Below, in pieces: positions 55,334 to 64,000 of a stretch of 64,000 bases of DNA. The translations under genes and the position numbers were made by a program. Source of the stretch: Hyperoplus lanceolatus (Eukaryota; Chordata; Actinopteri; Uranoscopiformes; Ammodytidae); assembly GCA_026929865.2 (NCBI GenBank), contig CM049417.1, forward strand, positions 22,135,501-22,199,500. The letters are read 5' to 3'. Position 1 is the first letter of the stretch. Each line of letters starts with the position of its first letter. Below the pieces are notes generated by a model, which did not search any database, was not told the DNA's origin, and saw nothing but the letters and a program-made list of their open reading frames with translations.

Positions 55334-55935
55334 TAGCCTGGCTCCGCCCGCCCGCTTGCTTCCGGCCAAATTTCATTTTCCCTTCAGTAGTCAGTCTGGG
55401 TGTATAGCGCATTTCCCAGATTCTCCGGAGAATCTACGATCGTCCAATCAGCGAACAGAGCGAGTGGCTGAGAACGCTCCAGTTTCATTTGAATGCTGCG
55501 TTCCTTTATACTCGGAAGAAGGAGATTTCCGACTTGGTAGTTCCGAGTTCCGACCTGTCTGTGTTCCAGCGCATCTGCTCGCGAAAGTATGGACGCCTAA
55601 AACCTTTCTCGTCCAAATAACTAAACGTGAGGCTCTAAGAAGTTACTGTTGCCACCAGGTACCGGTAGATTCATAGACTACAATATGTAGTGAAGTCGGA
55701 AATTTCCGAGTTCCCTGTCCAACTGGAAGGCACCATCAAAAGCCGGCTCATGACACACGTGATGACCAAGCGTGATGCGATTGGTTGGCTAATCCAGAGT
55801 GGCACTGGGCAGATCCAATAGTTTTAAACTTCAACAGACACCCGTCTCCAAGTGAGTGAACGTTTGCCAATTACAGCACTTCCAGACCTTCTGTACAAAT
55901 GAAATGAAGTACGATGGTCTGGTTGGACCAGGCTA
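55334..55935. mobile_element. TAGCCTGG MITE copy 4, 9-bp TSD ACTTATACC
   Basis: 602 bp, ends TAGCCTGG and CCAGGCTA, ACTTATACC at 55325-55333 and 55936-55944. Same orientation as copy 1. The open frame at 55257-55676 is only a read-through of MITE sequence. Confidence 0.93.
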
Positions 55936-55944
55936 ACTTATACC

Positions 55945-57336
55945 CATTTCTGCAGAGGGATTTTAGTTTGTTTTTAAATGCATCACATGATAATTGTTAA
56001 TCCCCATTTGAAGACAATCCCAATCCATACTGCAATGTGAGACTAGGGTTTTCATATTCATATTGAAAAGCTCTTTGTATGAACACCAAAACCTATTCAA
56101 AAAGACACGTTTACAGACCTGTCCACATTCATGTGGCGTGGCTGAGTGACAGAGTGATTGGGCTGAGCCAGCAGCCTGTATGAGCGAACATTGAGAGGGT
56201 GAACAGTAGTAGTATAGTGTGAACAGACGGGTGAGGAAATGGGGTGGCAGGCATTCAGCAGGGGAGCTTTAGAAACGCAGGTGCCTTAATTGTCCTTCAA
56301 TAAAGCCTTGGCGAGTGGACCAACCTGTGAAAGCGTGTGTGTTAAAGTGGGCTATGAATGAGGCACGTGAATAAATGAATGGGTGAGTGAAAAAGCAAAC
56401 GATTGCCTGGAAGAGTAAGCACTCTGCAGGGAAGCTTGATGGGGAGATTGTGGATGTAGTGGGGGATCAGGGGACGGGTGCAGGGGGGTAGGAAGAGAGA
56501 AGTGGTGTGATGTATGGGAGGTAAAAAGGCTCAGAAGAAGAAGAAAAGCAGGCAGAAATGGTGAAGGAGAGATAAAAGAAAGGTGGGTACGAGAGAGAGA
56601 GAGATGGTGGGAGGTAGGGAGGGGTGGGGGTGTGAGCAACAATCTGGATGTATGCGACAGGCCTGTCTCAGACAATGTGACATGACACACGCTATTAATT
56701 CTGGTTCAGTGGAGAGACCCTGCCTCGCCATCTGCTCAGGGTCAGGGGCGTCCGAAGGGGTCGGCGTCACACCCACACATAGAACCCCCCCCCCCCTCGA
56801 TCTCGCCTGGCAGACACCCAGCCAGGCCCGCGTACATTTCCATAAGACAATTGAAAGCCAACCTGCTCCCGTGCCGAGGTGGGGTTAAGAGGGGAGTGGA
56901 ATGCCGGCTAGCCTCCCTTTAACAATGGCTTGTCAGATGAAAAGGCCTTGGTGAACTTGATATACATTACAAAAGAGCCACACCACGGCCAGCCCCAGTT
57001 TGAGTTTGAGCTTGGCGTTTGTTTGCAGTAACACCCCCCCAGCATGCTGGTGTGAGGCAGCGGTGGTGGTGTGTTAGTAGTTAGACGACTCAACATTTTT
57101 AAGGTTTGTACATGTAAAATACTATGGCTTTGGACAAAGGAAATTCAGAGAATTTATTTCATATTCCTTGAAATATTTTGTATTTTGTACAATAGACTAT
57201 ACATCAATTTAGGGAATATATGGAAAAGAGTATTCTTACCTTGTAATAGTGAACCTGTGTCAGCTTAAAAGTATAGAAGATAAGCAATTCTGGAGAATGT
57301 TTGTTGAAAAAATAGCTTTTTGGCAAATCAGTGAAT
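55945..57336. other. No gene seen
   Basis: Purine-rich sequence at 56440-56660 yields a long low-complexity Ser/Pro/His frame on the minus strand that I do not accept as coding. No clear repeats with TSDs. Confidence 0.4.
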
Positions 57337-57348
57337 CACAATCTGCTT

Positions 57349-57521
57349 TTTTTTAAAGATATTTTTTGGCATTTTTATGCTTTATTGTAGAGACAGAGGT
57401 GAAATGGGGCAGAGAGGAGAGTGACATGCAGAGAACGACCGCGGGTTGGAATCGAACCCGGGTCCTCTGTTGGCCGAGGCCCCGGGGGGGATGCCCTACC
57501 AACCGAGCTAAGGGCGCCCCC
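57349..57521 (-). mobile_element. tRNA-derived SINE with 12-bp TSD
   Basis: On the minus strand a tRNA-like head has box A TAGCTCGGTTGG (57499-57510) and box B GGTTCGATTCC (57448-57458), both near-perfect RNA polymerase III promoter boxes. It is followed by a short body and an A/T-rich tail (AATAAAGCATAAAAATGCC). CACAATCTGCTT occurs at 57337-57348 and 57522-57533, a target duplication from LINE-driven insertion. A poly-G run interrupts the spacer. Confidence 0.9.
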
Positions 57522-57539
57522 CACAATCTGCTTCTTGTC

Positions 57540-58377
57540 CGTACTGTCTGTACCAGTTCACAGAGCCTAGGCTGTCTATTAAAACCAGATCTTTTTTCAG
57601 CGCACTCACAGCACATCAATTTTCTCCAGAATTGCTTACCTCGTCTTTAAGTTCTCACGTAAAAGTACTCCTTATGCAGAAGGCATAATCATTTAATTAG
57701 TGATGAATTTACATCTTAACTGGCCTGGATTTATCCATTATTATAGTTTATATTCTATTGGGCAGTTTAATATATAATAGCGCAACCTACATCAAAAATG
57801 TATTATGTTTTGTAAGTAAAATCTTATTTTTCAAAGTTACTATAAATGTAGTGAAAAAACACCATGTTGCTTATTGAAAGGTGGCAGAGAAAAAGTAACT
57901 CAAATTTGTACTTCAGTAAAATCCACAACAGGCATTTTTGGTTTGCATTTAAAAGTGGAAACTTATTGTTGGAGCCATAATGGAATAATGACAGTTTTGT
58001 TTAGTGGGAAAAGGACACTATACATATGTAATCATTTTGACATTTTACCATAGTAAAAACAGGTAGAGTGGTGCAGTGATATGAAAAAGGTCTCTGCTCA
58101 CAGAGAAGTTCCTATTATATACTGTAAAGCCATTGCGTGCAAGAGCTTGTAAAGCTATGAGATTTGGGGTCCCTAATTCTGTTGGTGCTTAAAGTTGGGA
58201 TTAGCCCTAAAACAAGAGAAGATCAGACGACTGGAAGTGGTATCACTGTATCAACACATGATGTCCGGGTTTCTTTTACTTTCAACCATTTCTCCAACCC
58301 ATCCATCCATTGCTACCTTCGCTTTTATCTTAAACGAAAGAAAACCTCTTGTTTAGTTTGACCTCTTGAAATGCATT
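57540..58377. other. No gene seen
   Basis: AT-rich sequence without supported features. Confidence 0.4.

Positions 58378-58450
<73 letters not shown>
58378..58450. repeat. (GT)n microsatellite
   Basis: About 73 bp of GT repeat with one TTT interruption. Confidence 0.96.
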
Positions 58451-58746
58451 TCCCATGAACCAGGGATGTAGATGAGGAGTCTAAATTCCCCCCCTGTGCC
58501 ACCCACCCCCTGCCCCAGATAAATCCCTTAATCTGCTCTTGGACACGTCTGGAGGGCAAAACAAACAAATAGGATCCTCCCTTGTCTTCCTCCTCCCTTC
58601 TGCCAGTAAATCCCATCACTAAACATGACATCACTGGGAGGAAGGGGTGACATTAACCTGCTCAAGGTTAATGAATTGAGGTTGTGACCACAGGGCTGGT
58701 GATTCAAATGAGGATTGGCTGACTTCTTGGAAAAAATCCTGACAAG

Positions 58747-59800
58747 CTATTTGTCAGAGAGTGCGATTCCTAACCTGTACCAGTAAGTGCTTAGCCCCAG
58801 CTGGTACAGTTTGCCGATCATCTGCTGAGGAATGATGGTGTAGAATGCTGCACTTAGGTCTATGAACAGCATTCTGACGTATAAGTTTTTGGTGTCCAGG
58901 TGGGTGAGGGCTGGGTGAAGAGCTGAACAGATAGCATCCTCTGTACATCTGTTACCTCTGTATGCATACTGGTGGGGGTCCATAATGGTGGATTTAATGT
59001 GGACCATGACTAACCTGTCAAAGCACTTCATGACGATGGGGGACATTGCAACGGGTCGACAGTCATTGAAAGTGGATGGTGAGGGCTTTTTCGGAACAGG
59101 TATAATTTTGGTGGCTTTCAAGCACGACGGAACAACAGCCTGACTCAGAGAAGCGTTGAAAATGTCTGTGAAGACATCTTTGAGTTCCTCTGCACAGTCC
59201 TTCAGCACAAGACCAGGGATGTTGCCTGGACCTGCAGCCTTGCGGGTGTTGATCTTAGAGAGGGTTCTCTTCACGCTGGCTGCAGTCAGGCACAAGGTCT
59301 GGTCGTGGGGAGGGGGGATGGTCTTCTGTGGAGGTATGCTGTTGTGTGCTTCAAAGAAGCTGGCAAAGAAGCTGTTGAGGTCTTTCAGCAGAGAGGTGTT
59401 GCTGTCACAGGTCTGTGGCGAGGGTTTGTAGTCCGTGATGGTCTAGGTAACTCGCCACAGGCTCAGCACGTCTCTGCTGTCTTTGAAGTGGTTGGTTATT
59501 TTTGAGGTGAAGCTGCTTTTGGCTTTCCTGATGCCACAGGACAGGTTGGCCCTAGCAGTTCTCAGGCTGGCTACGTCCCCAGTTCTGAAGGCGGTGTTCC
59601 TGGCCCTCAGTAGCCCACATACCTCTCCTGTCAGCCATGGCTTAGCCCGGGTGGTGATGGTTCTGTTGGTGTACATCAGCAATGCATTTGCTAATGTAGG
59701 ATGTGACAGTGCCGGAGTGCTCATCGATGTCTATGGGGCTGTGGTAGGTGGCAGCATGTTTAAACATTTCCCTAAACTTATGTCAGTGGTCTCAGAACAG
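58747..59800 (-). pseudogene. LINE reverse transcriptase fragment (L2/Rex-like)
   Basis: Two minus-strand frames join. 59724-59443 reads NRTITTRAKPWLTGEV...RKAKSSFTSKI, the linker before RT. 59295-58747 reads [19 protein letters not shown], then [28 protein letters not shown], and palm motif A as [11 protein letters not shown] with its catalytic Asp. The copy stops before the YADD motif, and a stop separates the frames near 59441. Endonuclease and 3' end are missing. It looks like an internal fragment, not a simple 5' truncation. Confidence 0.8.
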
Positions 59801-60315
59801 TAGAGCAGCAGAGGCCCCCTGAAGAGCAGCAGAGGCCCCCTCTGGCCACACACGTACCTGCTTCAGAACCGGCTTGGTGGTTTTCACCTTTTGTCTTTTC
59901 GCGCAGTTATGACCATGCACAAGCATACATCGTGCTTGCTAGTACTACAAAAATATATATATACAGTGGAGGAAATAAGTATTTGGTAACTCTTTATACT
60001 TTATACTTGTAGTAAGCCTTAGGGCCAATCCCATTTCTCATTTTCACCCCTACCCCTACCCCTTGGCCCTACCCCTTGGCCCTCCAAACGGAGTGTTAAG
60101 GGGTAGGGAGGAAAATCTACCCCTATGAAATGGGACATCCCTACCCCTTCATGTAACTACTAGCTACATTAGTGGATAAGGTATCAATGATCACAATCTG
60201 TTATAATCAATAATGTTTTATTAACAATTGAAAAGGGACAATAAATAAAAACATCTAAAAACATTTAAAAATGATTATTATTGATGATACAAGTGACAAT
60301 AAATAAATAAATACA

Positions 60316-61221
60316 TCAGTGATTCTTGAGAACCGGGACAAAAGGCCGTCTTCCATATGTAACTGCTGTTATGTTTAAAAGTAAAAATATTTAAAATTGT
60401 AGATGTTATTAGGGATTAAGAATAGAATGTCTGGAGCACAATTATCCCCTTAAATTTAATTTTATCATTATTATGTCAAATATATGACACTTGTTATCTT
60501 CTCATGACGTCCAAAACAGTGTCTCCACAGAGAGGGTTTCAATCTTTCATATGCAATAAAACCTATTAAAAATGTACTTTAATTATTTAAAAAGTGCTTT
60601 TTTCATCAAAGGCAACACTAAATAATCTCTCATGTCAATAAAAACAGTTTTTCTTCAACACATTCATGTTTTATATGGTTTCAAAGTGGTGGGACACTTT
60701 TTGTCACCACCGCCAGACAATCCATTAAAATGTAATAAAATCATCCAAAATAAGGGGCAACTGTCACTATGAAGGACCTCTTGTCACATTCTACCTTTGC
60801 AGAGTACATTAGAGTCAGACAGGCTCTGATAAGTGTTGTAGTTTTACAATATTTTACATAAAAAATCTTGAAACTCCTGAAAAACCAAATGGCTACTAGA
60901 AAAACTCTATTATTTTATATTCATATACATTTTGAAAATATTTTTTGTGGCCTCTATCAGTTTTGGTGAATATTTGTGATCTCATGGGTCTAGCATAAAT
61001 TGAGGGAGAATGAATTTGTGTTTTTTGGTGTCTGATGGAGTTGACACAAAGTAAGGAATGGCAAGCTAAAAAGCCCATTTGGATAAAAAGGACAAAAGCT
61101 AGGAGGTTGTGTCAAAGCTTAGCTCAGTAGCTTAGTATATGTTGGATACATTGACTAAACATAGGGTTTGTATTTTTTCAACTTCGCACCCTGTTTTGTC
61201 CCACTTCTCAAGAATCACTGA
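60316..61221. mobile_element. TCAGTGATTCTTGAGAA MITE, copy without passengers
   Basis: 906 bp with ends TCAGTGATTCTTGAGAA and TTCTCAAGAATCACTGA. It aligns with 50658-54075 outside that copy's insertions and serves as the empty-site reference. Confidence 0.8.
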
Positions 61222-61508
61222 TATACAAAGCGCAGGAATACAAGAATTTATCATTTTTTCTATCATCCTTTCAAACAATCTTAAAAAGCGAGCTTTCCTC
61301 AGCAAGGAACTCCAAAATAGGATTGGATTATTATTATTTATTTTTTTTTGGTGGAGAAGTTGAGGGGCTTGAGGTGGCCGTGGAAAAGGACGCGCAGGCA
61401 GATGGCACAGCAGAGAAGATAGAGGTAGATGCCTTTTCAATGTTTGGCTCTCCTAAAAGTAAGAAAAAAATTAGATGGAAGATTAGATTAGGTTTTTGAG
61501 CTCCTGCT

Positions 61509-61576
61509 TTACACACACACACACACTCCCCCCGCCCCCTTCATCCACCCACAAACACACACACACACACACACAA
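61509..61576. repeat. (CA)n tracts
   Basis: Two CA tracts (about 61511-61526 and 61554-61576) separated by C-rich sequence. Confidence 0.85.
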
Positions 61577-61747
61577 GCCCCAATCATCCACCCATCAATT
61601 TAAATTAAACTTTATTTCAGACACACAGGTCCATAGTATGGTTTATCATGTCCTTATTTATTTTTTAAGTTAGCGTTGCTATCATGTAATGCAAAATGAT
61701 TAGCTATACTAGCGATCTATTTTATGGTTCATACGCAGGGTACCTCT

Positions 61748-61750
61748 CTG

Positions 61751-61811
<61 letters not shown>
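61748..61811. repeat. (TG)n microsatellite
   Basis: About 64 bp of TG/CG-TG repeat. Confidence 0.95.
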
Positions 61812-62608
61812 AGCCTGAAAGGGGGCGTCAACGGCTCCTGCTAATGACCGTTATGTGTTGTTAGCTAGTTAGCTAGTTACTAGCGATCTTTTTTGACAAT
61901 CTTGATCCACTAAACAACATAACCACGAAGCATACATGGTAAAACTAAGATAATACGGTGATAATCGTTATTTTCACATCTTTACTAACTGAGGAAACAA
62001 CTTACATTCGCGGCTGTCAATCTTCCCATCCATTTCCGTTGACACACGGCTCCGCTTTCGGGGAAATTTCTTTTAACCCTTCGTTTGGAGTGTGGGTCCA
62101 GAAAATCTCCGTTTGGAGGGCCGTTTGGCCCTACGCCTACGCCTACCCCTTGATTCCAGAGAGAATTGGGACACCCCTACCCCTTCACGTGAACGCGCAA
62201 TTCGGAGGGGTAGGGCTAAGGGGTAGGGCGAAGGGGTGAATTGGGATTGAGCCTTTGTTAATAGGTAATAAGGACCTTATTAGATGCTTATTAACATTAA
62301 TTTGTGTTAATAAGACTATATATAAGTGCTAATAATAACATAATAAACACGTTGACAGTGTGATCATAAGACTTTTATAAGCACTTATAAGAAACTTCTT
62401 AACTATTTATTGATTGCTTAATAGCATTAATAAAAGTCTTATGAGTTTCTGATAGCTGTTAATAAAAGCATTACAATCCTATTTATTGAGTCTTTCTAAC
62501 TTGCCTATTATGTCATTGTTAAACCTTTACTAAGCATTGTTTGTTGCTTTATGAAGGTAAACACATCTTTATTAATCAATTATTAGCAGTTAACTATGCT
62601 CTATGAAC

Positions 62609-62850
62609 AATGCTTATTAAGGTTAATAAGTCCTTTATTAAACAGTTAACTATGCTCTATGAACAATGCTTATTAAGGTAATAAGTCCTTTATTAAACAG
62701 TTAACTATGCATTTTGAAGGTACTGGATCTAAAGCGAGAGCAATGCTTATTAAGGTTAATAAGTCCTTTATTAAACAGGTAATAATGCATTTTGAAGGTA
62801 CTAGATATAAAGCGAGAACATTGCTTATTAAGGTTAATAAGTCCTTTAAT
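62609..62850. repeat. Minisatellite, 56- to 78-bp units
   Basis: Four partial units share AATGCTTATTAAGGTTAATA followed by AGTCCTTTATTAAACAG at about 62609, 62665, 62741 and 62819. Later units gain an extra block with AAGGTACT and AAAGCGAGA. The mirrored open frames on both strands (DLLTLIS repeats) are products of this repeat. Confidence 0.85.
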
Positions 62851-62939
62851 ACACTTAGAATTAGAAAAACTACATGTAAATACAATGTTAGAGCGCTTAA
62901 GCACAAAAACACACTTTAAGACAGCTCTTTTCAAAAATA

Positions 62940-63680
62940 TATTTTTATTTTCCTTTAAAATCTTCAGAACTTCAATGAAAAATATTCTTGAAAATCAATA
63001 ATTAAGGAAACAAATCACACAACTGTGCATTTGTAAAAATCAGATTTTTTTCCAGAACTTTCAGAAACAACATTTTACTAAGTGTAAAAAAAATAACTTT
63101 TGTAAAATAAAAATGCTGCCTGACATCGATTCAAGTGTCCAATGATTAAGACTGGACTATTAATTTAAAATATTAAATGAATAAGAACAACAAAACAATT
63201 AAACAAGTAGAGCAAAAAAAACTTCCATCAAACAATAATTAAAAAAAAAATGTTGTAGGGAAAACAATATAAAACGACGTGGGGTTGTATGAGTTGCTTC
63301 TGAATATATGTAACCTTATGGAGATGGCAATCATCACTATAAGACTTTAGGCGAGACGTTGCTGTATCAGCATTATACTGTTGCAGATAGAAAAGCAGAA
63401 AAGTGCCTTTTCACCACATATATAATTGCTAACCTAACAAATACAAGTCCATTCAATTGTTCTCTAAATGTAGGATTTCGTCAGTTTGGTTCGGCCATGT
63501 ATTACGTAAATCAGCTGCTTTAACTCAAATTTGATTAATTATTCGATGCTCTGCACCGACACGAGATGGTGTGTTAATACATGGCTGAACTACACTCGAA
63601 AAGAAGTGCAAAAATAAATGGCTGTCTGGTTGCAAACTAAAGCAGTGAAATTATTAATGCATACATTTGAACAGATCATT
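62940..63680 (-). other. No gene seen; possible 3' UTR of the exon at 63682
   Basis: AT-rich sequence. On the minus strand an AATAAA-like signal (AAAATAAAAA) occurs near 62940-62948. If the exon at 63682-63877 is real this stretch could be its 3' UTR, but the sequence does not prove it. Confidence 0.3.
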
Positions 63681-63681
63681 T

Positions 63682-63877
63682 TATATACAGTATGTGGTAA
63701 AAAAAAACTTTGTACTGCTGGCCCCCTCTGCAGCAGTACAATGCTGACTTCTGCTATACTTCCTCTTCCCATCGTCTGAGGAGGAGTCAGACGACAACGG
63801 ACTTGACTCAGACGAATCCGAGTCGGGCTTCTCCGTAGCCTCAGGGGAAGGTTGAGTCAGGCTGGTCTTTCTTGTTA
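63682..63877 (-). CDS. Candidate 3'-terminal exon, acidic Ser-rich C-terminus (gene unknown)
   Basis: On the minus strand a good acceptor (TTTCTTTGTATTGTCTTTATACAG) written here in part as CTTTATACAG ends at 63878. The exon then reads TRKTSLTQPSPEATEKPDSD, an SSESSPLSSDSSSDDGKRK stretch, and a C-terminal QHCTAAEGASSTKFF, ending at TAA (63684-63682). The acidic serine cluster with a following KRK looks like a casein-kinase-2-rich nuclear protein tail. I do not recognise the gene. No upstream exon is visible in the 120 bp left of the window end. Confidence 0.35.
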
Positions 63878-64000
63878 CTGTATAAAGACAATACAAAGAA
63901 ACATTGATCACAATTAGACAGATAGGCAGACAGGCATTTAAGCCATTTGGACATGGAATCTGCAAAAGGGGGTGCAGTATCAAAGTAAATTGTGTCTGTA

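Larger units (their letters stand above)
60021..62250. mobile_element. TIR element with CAATCCCATTTC/CAATCCCAATTC ends
   Basis: AGGGCCAATCCCATTTCTCA at the left mirrors GAATTGGGATTGA at the right. CCCTACCCCTT blocks lie next to both ends. GCCTT occurs on both sides (60016-60020 and 62251-62255), a possible short duplication. It contains the MITE at 60316-61221 and two CA/TG repeats. No transposase is seen. Confidence 0.55.
59990..62930. mobile_element. Repeat (TTGGTAAC...TTAATAAG type) split by a 2.2-kb element
   Basis: The left piece (TTTGGTAACTCTTTATAC...AGTAAGCCTT) and the right piece from 62251 (GCCTTTGTTAATAGGTAATA...) look like one repeat type often seen in fish, interrupted by the element at 60021-62250. 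The right part grades into the minisatellite at 62609-62850. Confidence 0.45.

Noticed and set aside
55257..55676. 139-codon ORF
   Set aside because: It reads through the boundary of a MITE with a clear 9-bp TSD and has no domain.
56352..56776. Long Ser/Pro/His-rich minus-strand ORF
   Set aside because: Low-complexity purine-rich plus strand, alternative frames equally open, no domain or splice signals.
57430..57521. Possible tRNA gene (boxes A and B)
   Set aside because: The boxes are good, but the acceptor stem and anticodon arm cannot be formed convincingly around the poly-G interruption. The unit has a body, a tail and a 12-bp TSD, so it is a SINE.
62609..62850. CRISPR-like repeat array
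   Set aside because: Units are tandem and contiguous with no unique spacers, in a vertebrate-type sequence.

Overview
This window looks like teleost fish nuclear DNA. It is AT-rich and gene-poor, with long TG, CA and TA microsatellites, and it is packed with element types typical of fish genomes: Tc1/mariner, hAT, PIF/Harbinger-like and palindromic MITEs, L2-like LINE ends, tRNA-type SINEs, Ty3/gypsy and solo LTRs. There are no bacterial-type operons, RBSs or CRISPR arrays. The species cannot be read from the sequence.

Host genes are almost absent. The best candidate is a first coding exon on the minus strand at 13515-13534. It reads MAPVVTG, runs into a GTGAGT donor, and sits on a YY1-type AAGATGGCGCC motif inside a CpG-rich promoter that also has a TCTCGCGAGA box. 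This fits the short amino-terminal isoform of the Notch effector RBPJ. Positions 1-13514 would then be its first intron and the DNA above about 13.9 kb its upstream flank. A possible 3'-terminal exon of an unrecognised gene lies at 63682-63877 (minus). A decayed four-exon gene with an integrase-like D-D-E domain lies at 33011-36951.

The rest is transposon stratigraphy, and target-site duplications let the insertion order be read. At 2541-11334 a DD37E Tc1/mariner-like element is split by a 3-bp-TSD MITE, a solo LTR and a 5.5-kb TIR element. That last element carries an internally deleted Tc1, a palindromic Tc1 and a further MITE. At 16206-24055 a palindromic element with a 12-bp TSD holds a hAT element, which holds a 9-bp-TSD MITE, which holds a second hAT, which holds a third hAT. 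Beside that stack is a head-to-tail pair of 3-bp-TSD elements, each with its own passenger. A TTAA-flanked near-perfect palindrome (29198-29634), a 5'-truncated gypsy pol with its 3' LTR (29881-33009), and the integrase-like gene remnant follow. The right half holds two more 9-bp-TSD MITEs, a full-length Tc1 with an open 337-codon transposase (44497-46110), a second solo LTR, a second palindromic Tc1 (51918-53550), LINE fragments, a SINE with a 12-bp TSD and a minisatellite.

The main observations for follow-up are: (i) four copies of a MITE family with perfect 9-bp duplications; (ii) two different Tc1 families that each became inverted dimers of one half of their own transposase gene; (iii) an in-frame 765-bp deletion that leaves a short DNA-binding-domain ORF from the same Tc1 family whose full-length copy is also present; (iv) the intron-containing integrase-like gene remnant, hit at a splice donor by a MITE and bordered by a gypsy LTR; and (v) the rbpj-like first exon and promoter. 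All superfamily names are inferred from TSD, TIR and motifs; no database search was possible.
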